Shown in pieces: positions 54,601 to 63,234 of a stretch of DNA of 64,000 bases; the stretch's first letter is position 1; the number at the start of each line of letters is the position of its first letter. The notes under the pieces were generated by a model. It was not told where the DNA came from, made no database searches, and worked only from the letters and a program-made list of their open reading frames with translations. The stretch is from Saccharomycopsis malanga (Eukaryota; Ascomycota; Saccharomycetes; Ascoideales; Saccharomycopsidaceae): NCBI GenBank assembly GCA_004014935.1, contig CP025324.1, forward strand, positions 2,108,501-2,172,500, read 5' to 3'. The position numbers and the translations under genes were made by a program.

Positions 54601-54971
54601 TCTCCGCCACAGTCTACATCAGTGTTTTGTTGGTGGGCTTCAGATACTACAAACAAAAGAAAGGCTTACACTTTGCTTCTGACAAAAACGGTAACATTCT
54701 CTTGCCTATTGCAGAGCGTGGCACTATTGCTTCTGAAAAAGAACATGTGCCTCAGGTCTTGCTAAACCCTGAGTACCAGGACCCTGCCTTGCAAAGAAGA
54801 ATGTCCTACCAATCCATGAATTCCTTTGCCATCGGTATGGATGACCAAAACTCCCCTGATTTCGACATGTTCAGTGTCAACCAAGTCGATTCCATGGATG
54901 ATACATTGGAACAAGTCGAATCCATCATCCCTACAATGTCTAATCCTACTTCTGTTCGTGATTGGTTCTGA
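51603..54971 (+). CDS. MSB2: Msb2-type signalling mucin
   Basis: Cell-surface mucin that acts with Sho1 and Cdc42 at the top of the filamentous-growth MAPK pathway. The 1122-residue product has a signal peptide (MNLQLVLISCCFLMLSGAAS), a long Ser/Thr/Gln-rich glycosylated region with several tandem repeats, a conserved extracellular domain (about residues 827-940: IITIGFKAGLNYPF, DHTLASAQVFQYLPKTLTYI) that matches the Hkr1-Msb2 homology region of Msb2, a single membrane segment (about 992-1013, VGTFSGVSATVYISVLLVGF) followed by basic RYYKQKK, and a roughly 110-residue cytoplasmic tail. The start is the ATG of the signal peptide. Three CTG codons fall inside Ser runs, which bears on the genetic-code question. 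Confidence 0.9.
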   Translation: MNLQLVLISCCFLMLSGAASTEASETKAVGHTETSKAATNEKTETAFQSTKAATQSTENGVKSTSIVETSSNKPATTSSEKHTIETSSSLFANTVQSTNTVKPSSSAQSTNTVKPSSSAQPTSTVKPTSTTQLTNTAQSSKVEQTTAQSSKVEQTTAQSSKIEPSTTQSSKVEPSTTQSSKVFQNTVESSTSKPSSTQPTSATLSTSQSNAVTNPTSTSQYSSTSAQSSQSAPTTSTGQSQSTQWPNQQSTTSFNGESSNTFNPSSTGFSSSTGIAQSLSLSSGLGFPGKVTSAIGNLFGKSSLTISQTTNWPGFSSSTTQTPSSSWNDFFKGSSTGSSTGSSTEQPNTFFNPSGTSFTNWNGQPTSSNAWNGQPTSSNAWNGQPTSSNAWNGQPTSFTNWNGQPTSSNAWNGQPTSSNAFWNGQPTSSNAFWNGQPTSSNAFWNDKSSTQGWSSDKPLFSDPFGPTQSYDSVISSQTGNQPPFPDQNSKWTGWPDWNKHTSFHEMPSVSHDGFPTSGPESGFPTFHSEPFHSEPFHSEPLPTFHSDNHFTNEHSEQIPSINSNIPSPTSWTPTIPTSEHLPSIHSEPPFSVNAPSVSDKPAASTSSSASENIWTGVTSETAISSVKSDAVSETAKPAIQETYSSAAQAVSSVASHSVQSLQSAVSSVQSIGQSIGSIQNGATSGQSVGQSIDSIQNGATSSHFDNSIQTTNSAQPTPSSIVIFSPSSGSYVASTVAASALSASHEASEASQVSGTNIHQSTVASATSNWVPSTLQTATLSQLASATSATSETAVKASSSSAKASATSSAPELPNAITPATETPLKQNYTIITIGFKAGLNYPFVVDHTLASAQVFQYLPKTLTYIFDHDDDAVAVKQLVPFQSSSLDYIVTVAEVYFPKDWVSALNESIQTSYSNFYFNTDPTENALAQLVDTNIPLVGLESGAAVATAPNPTNSPAANAAQTPVAQGLANPSFGSVDSQPTQKSTNPKLKYVGTFSGVSATVYISVLLVGFRYYKQKKGLHFASDKNGNILLPIAERGTIASEKEHVPQVLLNPEYQDPALQRRMSYQSMNSFAIGMDDQNSPDFDMFSVNQVDSMDDTLEQVESIIPTMSNPTSVRDWF
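52670..52940 (+). repeat. Coding minisatellite in MSB2 (WNGQPTSSNA)
   Basis: Nine or so 30-33-bp units encode NAWNGQPTSS or NAFWNGQPTSS. Several neighbouring units are identical at DNA level, so copy number probably varies between strains, as in other yeast mucins. Shorter repeats (SSAQSTNTVKP, QSSKVEQTTA) lie at 51890-52150. Confidence 0.92.
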
Positions 54972-55899
54972 TCTCTTAATACCCTAAACCTTGCCCTTGT
55001 TTTTTTCCTCTTTCTCTTTTTATCCTTTTTGCTTTTCCTATTTTACTGTCTTCTTTGTTCAATTCGCTTTTTTATCCTTCTTATTTATACTATAGCCTGC
55101 TATACTTCAAACTAGAGTTTCGCTTAAAGTTTCTTAGGCGGAAAAATACACGTTTTCTAGAGTTAGCTGTTTGTAAATCACTAATTGTTACCATTTCAAT
55201 ATTGCTAAACTTTTGCTCTTCATGTTGAAAAGCTGCATGTTGGGTATATGTTTTTTTTTCCGTCATATGACATGTACATATGGAGTATGACTGTTGCATA
55301 TTACTGCGTGTATATACAGCTGGCGTAGCTATATTGCTATACAATAGTATCATATATTTCAAGCCCTGTGGCATATTACTCAACCTTTAGTTACTCTACG
55401 GGGTTTTTCTTTTGGGTTTATCTGGCCTAGATATTGTATTTTACATTATCCTACACAATATCTTACATACCCTTCTTTTGATCTTAAAGAAGCAATATAG
55501 TTGATACAACTGTAAGCTACTAATGCTTTTCGTATGCCTTATAGATATTGTATTAAATGTGTATTGCTGTTTACTGTGGCTGTTTTCGGACTCGTTCAGG
55601 AGGCTGTTTGGAAGCCCTTGGAAACTTTATAGAAGATTCTAAGCTGTTTGCATGTAAGCATGTTGTCATTGAGCCAATGTATTAATCAACATTGCCAAAA
55701 CAGAACCTTGCTACCTGCTCTCACAACCTTTGTAGTTTGCTGGCACCATTACAGGTACTTGACATGGACAACACTATGGTCTGCCTTGCTGGGGTTGCGG
55801 TGTAGAACCTTAGTATATACGAAGATTGCTATATTCTATTGTATAAAAATGCAGTAAGCGTTCATGGCAACAAGTTGATATTTAAATCTTTTAGCAGAT
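54972..55899. other. Intergenic region after MSB2
   Basis: MSB2 3' flank with pyrimidine-rich DNA (55000-55085), then the aldo-keto reductase promoter. A 35-bp SINE family 1 tail lies at 55341-55375. No gene seen. Confidence 0.4.
55341..55375 (-). mobile_element. SINE family 1 tail fragment
   Basis: Minus strand reads GCCACAGGGCTTGAAATATA followed by TGATACTATTG, the 3' end of the family. No body is attached. Confidence 0.45.
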
Positions 55900-56991
55900 A
55901 TGAGACTGTATTTCACAATCAATTTATTCAGATATTCAACATTACGCCTGTTCTCAACAAGCCGTATTACCAGAATGCCTTCGAACGTTGCTCCACATCC
56001 AATTCCTCATTTCAAATTGAACACAGGTGCCAATATCCCTTCAGTGGGACTCGGCACCTTTGATTTGGTTGACAAGGATGAGGTCCGCGAGTCTGTTTTA
56101 CTGGCCATCAAGGTCGGTTACCGCCATTTTGACTGTGCTGATTGGTATAGATCAGAAGTCCAGCTCGGTGAAGCTATCCGAGAGGCAATCAGCCAGGGCC
56201 TCGTCAAAAGAGAAGATCTATTCATCACGACCAAAGTCTGGAACGACCAGCAACGTTTTGCCGATTTGTCTTTGGAGAAATCGTTGCGCAAGTTGGGTCT
56301 TGATTATGTAGATTTGTTCTTGATCCACTGGCCTATTGCATTCAAACAAAACTTTGATGACAACAACAATTTGATCTCACATCCTACCGAGGAGGATTTC
56401 AAAAAGTACGACATTTACGACTACGACTGGAATTTTGTGAAGACATGGAAACTTTTGGAGAAAGTCTACAATTCAGGAAAAGCCAAAGCTATTGGTGTGT
56501 CTAATTTCAGCCAGGGCAAATTGGACATTATCTTGAAAAATGCCAAGGTTAAACCAGCTGTCAACCAAATACAAATCAACCCTTACAACCCAAGCTTTGA
56601 TTTGGTGGAATACTCGCAAAAAAATGGTCTTGTGGTTGAAGGATACTCCCCTTTTGGATCCTTGGATTTGAACATTTTGGAGGACGAGAACATCCAGAAG
56701 TGGGCTAAGAAGAAACAAGTTTCCCCAGGCGCTCTTGTCTTGAGTTGGATGGTCTCAAGGGGTATTGTAGCATTGGCCAAATCCAGCAAAACTGACCGTG
56801 TTGAGTCCAACTTCAACATCATCAAACTTTCTCAAGAAGACGTCGACTTCATGAACTCCATTGCTGACAAGAAACAAGGCGGCTCTAAAAGAACAGGCAG
56901 TAGTGTCTGGGTTCCTAAAGGTCTTTTTGACGACTCGGATTTGGAAAATTGGAATTTTGACGATGTCGACATCGACTCATGGGTTAAATAG
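55900..56991 (+). CDS. Aldo-keto reductase (Gcy1/Ypr1-like), possible mitochondrial leader
   Basis: NADPH-dependent reduction of aldehydes and ketones. The (beta/alpha)8 core shows the catalytic tetrad: Asp and Tyr in HFDCADWY, Lys in ITTKVWN, His in LIHWP; NADP-binding is seen in ALAKSSKTDRVESNF. Gcy1/Ypr1 have about 312 residues. The open frame gives 363 from the ATG at 55900 and 338 from the ATG at 55975 (MPSNVAPHPIPHF). The 25 residues between are Arg-rich without acidic residues and end RLFSTSRITR, like a mitochondrial presequence, so two start sites may give two locations. A C-terminal extension rich in Asp/Trp (DDSDLENWNFDDVDIDSW) is unusual. Confidence 0.88.
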   Translation: MRLYFTINLFRYSTLRLFSTSRITRMPSNVAPHPIPHFKLNTGANIPSVGLGTFDLVDKDEVRESVLLAIKVGYRHFDCADWYRSEVQLGEAIREAISQGLVKREDLFITTKVWNDQQRFADLSLEKSLRKLGLDYVDLFLIHWPIAFKQNFDDNNNLISHPTEEDFKKYDIYDYDWNFVKTWKLLEKVYNSGKAKAIGVSNFSQGKLDIILKNAKVKPAVNQIQINPYNPSFDLVEYSQKNGLVVEGYSPFGSLDLNILEDENIQKWAKKKQVSPGALVLSWMVSRGIVALAKSSKTDRVESNFNIIKLSQEDVDFMNSIADKKQGGSKRTGSSVWVPKGLFDDSDLENWNFDDVDIDSWVK

Positions 56992-57901
56992 ATTACTTAA
57001 TGTGACATAGTGTCGAATTTATGTTTTAGTGTTGTTAGTATTTGGTAAGATGGCAATTGTCATACCGACTTGATCTGGTAGTTTCTGTTTTTGTCTATTC
57101 TCAAATATTGGAATTTACATCATCTCTGCTTTTAAATAGTTTCAACAATACAAATTTTGGGCCCTACTACAGCCCTTCGTATGTATGGCAAATGTTTTAT
57201 TAAAAAAACAACCAATCAAAAGAATAAAAAATTTACTCAACTTGGCTATTCTCTTATCTGAAGCTTTTATTGCAGTCCAGGCAGTTTTTTTTTGAACAAT
57301 CAAACTCTCAATATAGCCGAAAAAAATCAAAATTTCTTTATATACCAATAAAACCATAAAACCAACGTTTATCTCGAAATAATTCATTGAAATATCAAAA
57401 TTGTTGCTAATTCGGTCGCTTGTACGAATTGAACCTTGTGTTTCGCCAACTGAGCGGTAAAAAAAAACCAAACCATGGCACATAACGCACCCGATTGGGC
57501 CACATTTGGTATATAGTCTCCTGGTCTCAGATATCCCAGAATTTTTCAACTCTGAAAAGAGTTTGGGCAGGCTATATGTTCTATAGTCTTCTAAAATGTA
57601 TTCTTTACAAAGTGTTTATTATTTTCGGGAAATAATTATAATGTAGCGATTGTTTAGAAGATTTCAAAAACTTTTCTTTGCCATGCCTAGGTTTCTAAAT
57701 GGTTTTATCGTTATAGTTGTAACAGTTTTGTTGGGTATCATGTCACTCGCTAAGGGTATTAACTAATCAAGCAAGAGAGTTACATATGCTAAATTTGGCA
57801 GCGTGACATGCCAGCTTACATAGCAGCACTTTAGTGAAATGACTGGTAGCACGTATTACAACAGGATACAACAATATAAAACGCAAATGTATTACAACAA
57901 A
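56992..57901. other. Convergent intergenic region with degenerate tRNA-like stretch
   Basis: About 0.9 kb between AKR and GYP5 3' ends. A minus-strand segment at 57425-57515 has GTGGCCCAATCGGGTGC and CAAGGTTCAATTC, recalling A- and B-boxes but too degenerate for a tRNA. Nothing else recognised. Confidence 0.4.
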
Positions 57902-60055
57902 CTAACTAGCAAACAAGTTCTTTGCAATGTTCCACTTTTTCTTCAATTCTTCGTGCTCCTGTTTGACAGCATCCAACTCCTTTCGACTATCTTTGTATTG
58001 TCTTTCCAAGGTGTTCAACTGTTCTTCCAAGAATCTGTTAGCCTCCATGACTTCCAAGTTACGTTCCATGGTTCTTCTGATTTCCTCTTCAATGTCGACT
58101 TTGCTTTGTTTGATATCTTCTATCGGGAGCTCTTCTGCTGCCTGTGGGTTTTGTTCGATTTCTTTCAATTGGGCTTCTTGCTCCAATTCCAACTCTTTAA
58201 TTTTCTCCTCCAATTGCAGGACTTCCTGTTTCAAATCACTATTTTCATCTTCCAAGTTTGCTAGGTTGACTTTTCCTTGGATCATTTCGTTCGCTACTTC
58301 AACGTGTTCTTTATTTAGTACAGCGTAGGACTGTTCGAGTTTCCGGATTTCTCTGGTCAACTGGGCGTTTTTAGTTCTCAAAGTTTCCATTTCTTCCTCG
58401 CGTTCTTTTTCCAACTTGTGTATTTCTTGGAATTCAGTGGCATACTTTTTTAATGTGAGAGGCACGATTTTGATCTTCATGGCGTCTTGCACCAATTCAT
58501 CTACTCTGTACAGAGATTCTGTGCTGGACATGAAGGAGAATGGGTTTAAATCTGCTATGCCTTGGTCGTTCACAAGATAATAATCGAACAATTTATCTTT
58601 CAAAAACTCCAACAATTGGTCAAAATTACAGGTTAACAACTTGTCTTGGTTTTTCATCATCAAGGCCAAAGCAAACTTCAAGCTGGCCTCTCTGCCCTCG
58701 GCAACGATGACGTCGAAGATTCGGATGACAATGGCGAGTGGAAACTTGTAGGCAAACATGGTCAAGAACCATTGCGAAGCATACATGGAAGAGCGAATGC
58801 CTTGTCTCATTATATGGAGATACAACTTTGGACACAAGTCTTCCAATAAGCGTTCAAATTGATACAAGATCAAATGAAGCCCCGGCATTTCTGGGAGATA
58901 CAAGTCGCGCAAATTGTAGCTTTTCATCAACTTGGCCAAAGCACAGAACGCCTCGCTTTCGTTCATGTTCATCAATAATGGAACAGCTACAAACGCCATT
59001 CCTTGAGTGTATCCTACTTCTGTGTCGTACAAGGAATATGCCTTGATGATGTTATACAAGCTTTCTGACTTGTCTGCCATGCTGGCCTCGGAAACAAACC
59101 TTGTTCTTGCCAAGTCTTTTTTGATCTGCTTCTCATGAGGACTAGCCACTGTGACTTTGGAAGAGTACAAATCCTCCATACTGAACGATTTGGAATCCAA
59201 CACAAGCTGCCATACCAAGCCCTTGAGCTTGGTTGGTATGCCATTAGTGAGTTCCTGATAAAGTCTGATTGGTTCGTTTACTACTACAGCATGATAATCG
59301 TTTACTACTTGTGACCAAAAGTCCCAGTCTATATACTCAGTAGGCTGTTGATCGGTTTTTTCCATGTTCTTTCTGAACTCATTGAACAATCCTTTCAAAG
59401 TGCCTGCACTTGTTTTGATTTGCTCTTGTTCCTTTGCTGTAAGACCTTTAAAAAGCTCCGTGTTCTCCTCTGCTCTGGTCACCATCAATTTAAAGCTTAT
59501 AATCTCGCCTTGCTCGTTCAGAAAAGCAAAATCGTTCTTGGATTGCTTTGAAACAACCAGAGTAGATGATTTCCGTCTACTGAACCAACTGCCGATTCCA
59601 CTACTCTTTTTAGGTGCTAAACTCAGAGTCTCGCTCTTGGATATTTCGCTCTTGGATATCTCACTATACGAGTCTTTTTTCGACACGTCTTCTTTCGATA
59701 ATCCGTCTAAATTGATCTCTTGCATGTCATCGTCGTAAACTCCTTCCTGATTCGAGAGACTTAGACTACTTTTGGAGAAACCACGCTCAGTGCCATAAAG
59801 ACGCTCACCAACAAACTCATCCTTTGTCAACGGAGTCTTGTCAGCATCTGAAAACTCGTCGTCATCTTTCAAACTGTCTTTATATTCTGATTTGAGAGAT
59901 TTGAGCTTTGCATCCACCCTGTTCAACAAATCCTGATCGTCTGAAAACTCGTCGTCCGACGACGAAACGCTTTTGCCATTCTCTTTCATCATTAAGGGCG
60001 TCTTTCCCTTATTAACTAATGTAATATTATCGGTTTCAAGATCCGCTTTTGCCAT
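57902..60055 (-). CDS. GYP5: Rab GTPase-activating protein Gyp5 (TBC domain)
   Basis: Gyp5 stimulates GTP hydrolysis by Ypt1 and Sec4 in ER-Golgi and polarised exocytic transport. The 717-residue product has an acidic Ser-rich N-terminus, a TBC domain at about residues 270-480 and a C-terminal coiled coil (about 535-705) rich in Glu/Leu/Lys. Within the TBC domain GIPTKLKGLVW, the arginine finger motif IKKDLARTRF (IxxDxxR) and the glutamine finger VGYTQGM (YxQ) are intact, so it should be an active GAP rather than a Gyl1-like inactive relative. The ATG at 60055 is the first in frame. Confidence 0.92.
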   Translation of the reverse strand: MAKADLETDNITLVNKGKTPLMMKENGKSVSSSDDEFSDDQDLLNRVDAKLKSLKSEYKDSLKDDDEFSDADKTPLTKDEFVGERLYGTERGFSKSSLSLSNQEGVYDDDMQEINLDGLSKEDVSKKDSYSEISKSEISKSETLSLAPKKSSGIGSWFSRRKSSTLVVSKQSKNDFAFLNEQGEIISFKLMVTRAEENTELFKGLTAKEQEQIKTSAGTLKGLFNEFRKNMEKTDQQPTEYIDWDFWSQVVNDYHAVVVNEPIRLYQELTNGIPTKLKGLVWQLVLDSKSFSMEDLYSSKVTVASPHEKQIKKDLARTRFVSEASMADKSESLYNIIKAYSLYDTEVGYTQGMAFVAVPLLMNMNESEAFCALAKLMKSYNLRDLYLPEMPGLHLILYQFERLLEDLCPKLYLHIMRQGIRSSMYASQWFLTMFAYKFPLAIVIRIFDVIVAEGREASLKFALALMMKNQDKLLTCNFDQLLEFLKDKLFDYYLVNDQGIADLNPFSFMSSTESLYRVDELVQDAMKIKIVPLTLKKYATEFQEIHKLEKEREEEMETLRTKNAQLTREIRKLEQSYAVLNKEHVEVANEMIQGKVNLANLEDENSDLKQEVLQLEEKIKELELEQEAQLKEIEQNPQAAEELPIEDIKQSKVDIEEEIRRTMERNLEVMEANRFLEEQLNTLERQYKDSRKELDAVKQEHEELKKKWNIAKNLFAS

Positions 60056-60444
60056 AATATATATATTAGCGCGATAACACCCTGTACAAGTAATCCGAGC
60101 TCTGAATTGCTACAAATAACAACTAGTTTAATGTCACCTTATCCCAATCGAAAAATTATCTCAACCAACAAATCAATTTTATCTATTATCCATCCATTAA
60201 CAAACACATCATCGTAACAACTGATCAATGGATCCACCTTGCACTATTACCTTAATATACCAGTGGTTCATAACCGTATCCATTATTAAGGTATGGCAGG
60301 TATCAGTTTACCGTAGTATATGATAAATAATAGAGTAGTGTTTTTTTAGGATATAGATTATCAGGTTATGATCCATTTTAGTATTGTAGTAGGACTAGAA
60401 TTTAGAATGAAATTCACTAGGTAATGATACAGTTGCTGCACTTT
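60056..60444. other. GYP5 upstream region
   Basis: AT-rich, nothing recognised besides the expected promoter. Confidence 0.35.
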
Positions 60445-60558
60445 GTCATCGTTTTTACTAGGCTTTCCTAATTGAATTTTACCAAGTTTCTTTAGATATA
60501 ATATAGCGCGTATAAAATGTACTGAGCTCGATATTTATGCTATTATTATGATATATTA
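60445..60558 (+). mobile_element. SINE family 1, 3' fragment
   Basis: CATCGTTTTTACTAGGCTTT, TTTTACCAAGTTTCTTTAG, ATATAGCGCGTATA, TGTACTGAGCTCG and an ATT-rich tail match the last third of the family with many changes. Confidence 0.55.
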
Positions 60559-61128
60559 ACCGGTTTATTTCGTAGATACAAGCTTTATATTGATTTTCAA
60601 AGTATGTAGTATAATTGATCAACTGAAAATGTTTATAAAATACTAGAAACTCTGAAAACCCGATGGCCCAGTGGTCTATCATGAATATTATGCCCAATTC
60701 GTCTCCCCATACTGCTTCCTTCAACACTGTTGTGCATTTACCAATCACAGACTTTTTGAGTATTTTAAATATATATTTTAGAATAAATTACTTTGATGCA
60801 TCAAGAATTGAACAAAGAACTGTTTCAATATTTGAATGGTTGTCTAGTATGATCTGTGCCAACTTTCAAGGGTATAAGATGCTTTTAATTCGCAAATAAA
60901 TAGTTAACCATACATTTACATGACAAATATAAACAAATTTGATTTACTAATCTTCCTTGCCTTTTTATATTCTAAAAACCAATTTAACTTGAGAAGGAGA
61001 TTTTTCTTCAGAAATTATCAATTTCTGCTTCTAACTAGTTTTATTATAAATCTTTGCATGTTAGGATTAATAAATTGGAATTAGTTGTGACATGAAGTGG
61101 TGAAATTACTGGATTTCTTGAAATATAG

Positions 61129-61222
61129 CCGCTGGGCCGGATGGTTCAGTACTTTCGGAAAAGAGAAAAGACCTAACAGGCTCAAGAGCGAGCAGATTAT
61201 AATGATTTAGACATTATTGGGT
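61129..61222 (+). mobile_element. SINE family 1 head, short-body subfamily
   Basis: GCCGCTGGGCCGGATGGTTC (A-box-like), GAAAAGAGAAAAGACCTAAC, CAGGCTCAAGAGCGAGCAGA, TTATAATGATTTAGACATT. The post-head stretch resembles 63320-63355, where the head leads straight to the tail half, suggesting a short subfamily. It runs head-on into the next, inverted element. Confidence 0.55.
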
Positions 61223-61452
61223 AAGCCTCAGTGGGGAAGACCCAATAACTTCTGGTCATTATAGTTTTCTTCTTCAATAAACTGGAAAATAAGCATTATT
61301 GGCGTAGGCCATGCTTCAAACAGTTACACTTGCCTGCAAAATCACATTCAACGTGGTAAGAAATGTTCGTGTTGGGAATCGAACCCGTGTTCCTGTTAGG
61401 TCTTTTTTCTCTTCTCCAAAAGCATTAACAACTGAGCCATGGGGCCCAGTGG
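61222..61452 (-). mobile_element. SINE-like element family 1 with complete tRNA-like head
   Basis: Best head in the window. Minus strand from 61452: CACTGGGCCCCATGGCTCAG (A-box-like), TTGTTAATGCTTTTGGAG, AAGAGAAAAAAGACCTAACA, GGAACACGGGTTCGATTCCC (B-box-like GGTTCGATTCC), AACACGAACATTTC, then body ACGTTGAATGTGATTTTGCA, GTGTAACTGTTTGAAGCATG, AATGCTTATTTTCCAG, AATGACCAGAAGTTATTGGG, CCCCACTGAGGCTTACCCAA. The 3' end is lost at the junction with the inverted neighbour. Spacing between A- and B-box is tRNA-like. Not a functional tRNA: no acceptor or anticodon stem forms. Confidence 0.72.
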
Positions 61453-61766
61453 TCAACACATTCATAATAACGTTAATAATAAAACTACATTACCTTTACT
61501 AATTACCCAAAATGAATCCTCGGATCCTATGGAATCCAATATATCAGTCATTACTCACTTATTCTGTAGTAAATCAATATAAAAATTTCATAGAATATCC
61601 ATAGTAGTATGTGCGCTTAGCAAATTACGCACATTTTTCAGTGCAAATTTTCCAGTAGTATAACAGTGAAAAGTTGATGATTATATGCAAAAACAATTAT
61701 TATATTGCTATATAGCTTGTATTAGGAATAAAATAGAAGGGTTGACATAGCGAAAATTGATACAAA

Positions 61767-62870
61767 ATGTCGACGACAGTGGAGAAGATCAAGTCCATCG
61801 AGGAGGAGATGGCAAAGACCCAAAAGAACAAAAATACCGAGTTTCATTTGGGTCAGTTAAAGAGTAAATTGGCCAAGTTACGGCGAGAGCTTTTGATGCC
61901 ATCTGGAGGAGGTGGAGGAGGCGGCGAAGGGTTTGATGTTGCAAGAACAGGCACAGCAACGGTTGGGTTTGTTGGGTATCCGTCTGTAGGAAAGTCTACG
62001 TTGTTATCGAAACTCACAGGAACACATTCTGAGGCTGCTAGTTATGAGTTCACCACATTGACGACGGTTCCAGGCACCATCAAGTATAAGGGAGCCAAGA
62101 TCCAGATGTTGGATCTTCCGGGGATCATTGAGGGAGCCAAGGACGGTAAAGGAAGAGGTAAGCAAGTATTGGCAGTGACTCGTAGTTGCGACTTGTTATT
62201 TATTGTATTGGATGTCAACAAGCCGTTGAAACACAAACAATCGATTGAATACGAGTTGGAAGGGTTTGGCATCAAGATCAACAAGGAGCCACCAGACATT
62301 TTGCTCAAAAAGAAAGAAAAAGGAGGCGTGAACATCACCAACACGGTACCACTTTCTAGATTATCCAAAGACGAGATCAGGGCCGTCATGTCAGAGTATC
62401 GGTTGAATTCTGCAGACATCCAGTTTAGATGTGATGCCACAGTCGACGATTTAATTGACGTCATCGAGGCAAAGAACAGAAGATACATCCCAGCAATCTA
62501 CGTGTTGAACAAGATTGACTCTTTTTCCATAGAAGAATTGGAATTAATGTACAAGATCCCAAACGCGGTCCCAATATCATCTGGCCAGGGCTGGAACTTG
62601 GACGATTTGTTAGAGATGATGTGGGATAGATTGCAATTGGTCCGGGTCTACACCAAACCAAAAGGAAAACTTCCCGACTTTGACGAGCCAATTGTCTTGA
62701 AAAACGGCAAATGCTCTGTCAAAGACTTTTGTAACAGTATCCACAAGAGTTTGGTTGATGATTTCAAGACCGCCATGGTCTTTGGTGCTAGTGTCAAACA
62801 TCAGCCGCAGTATGTTGGCTTGTCCCATGTTTTACAGGATGAGGATGTTGTCACCATCTTGAAAAAGTAG
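61767..62870 (+). CDS. RBG1: DRG-family GTPase Rbg1
   Basis: Ribosome-associated GTPase that, with Tma46, helps translation at stalled ribosomes. The 367 residues match Rbg1 (369) along the full length. Seen: N-terminal helical HTH, G1 [12 protein letters not shown], switch region [10 protein letters not shown]3 [19 protein letters not shown]4 NKID (residues 250-253) and a C-terminal TGS domain ([10 protein letters not shown]... to the end) closing with [10 protein letters not shown] glycine run (GGGGGGGEG, near residue 53) precedes G1. ATG at 61767. No CTG codon noticed in the parts I read in frame, which reflects its rarity in this genome. Confidence 0.97.
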   Translation: MSTTVEKIKSIEEEMAKTQKNKNTEFHLGQLKSKLAKLRRELLMPSGGGGGGGEGFDVARTGTATVGFVGYPSVGKSTLLSKLTGTHSEAASYEFTTLTTVPGTIKYKGAKIQMLDLPGIIEGAKDGKGRGKQVLAVTRSCDLLFIVLDVNKPLKHKQSIEYELEGFGIKINKEPPDILLKKKEKGGVNITNTVPLSRLSKDEIRAVMSEYRLNSADIQFRCDATVDDLIDVIEAKNRRYIPAIYVLNKIDSFSIEELELMYKIPNAVPISSGQGWNLDDLLEMMWDRLQLVRVYTKPKGKLPDFDEPIVLKNGKCSVKDFCNSIHKSLVDDFKTAMVFGASVKHQPQYVGLSHVLQDEDVVTILKK

Positions 62871-62954
62871 GTTTACTTGTGTTGTGTTTGATATTGTGTG
62901 GTTAGCAAATGTAAATTATAGATGTTGACTATAAGTGGTCGTTGTTAATGAATA

Positions 62955-63203
62955 TATGTTATTATAACAATTAATGTAATAAAAAATAGGATTATTATTA
63001 TTATAACAAGGTAAAACAAATAAGATTATTATTATTGCAACAATTAATGTAAAAAAAATAAGATTATTATTATTATTATAACAATTAATGTAAAAAAAAA
63101 TAAGATTATTATTATTATAACAATTAATGTAAAAAAATAAGATTATTATTAGTATAACAATTAATGTAATAAAAAATAGGATTATTATTATTATAGCAAT
63201 GTA
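62955..63203. repeat. ATT-rich minisatellite (about 47-bp unit)
   Basis: Five imperfect units of the pattern AATAAGATTATTATTATTAT, AACAATTAATGTAAAAA. It starts about 85 bp after the RBG1 stop, so it may lie in or next to the 3' UTR. Confidence 0.88.
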
Positions 63204-63234
63204 AGAGTTAATGGCCGGTGGGCAGGATAGATTA

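Noticed and set aside
61375-61452. tRNA gene on the minus strand
   Set aside because: Good A- and B-box-like blocks, but no acceptor or anticodon stem, and it continues into the SINE body.
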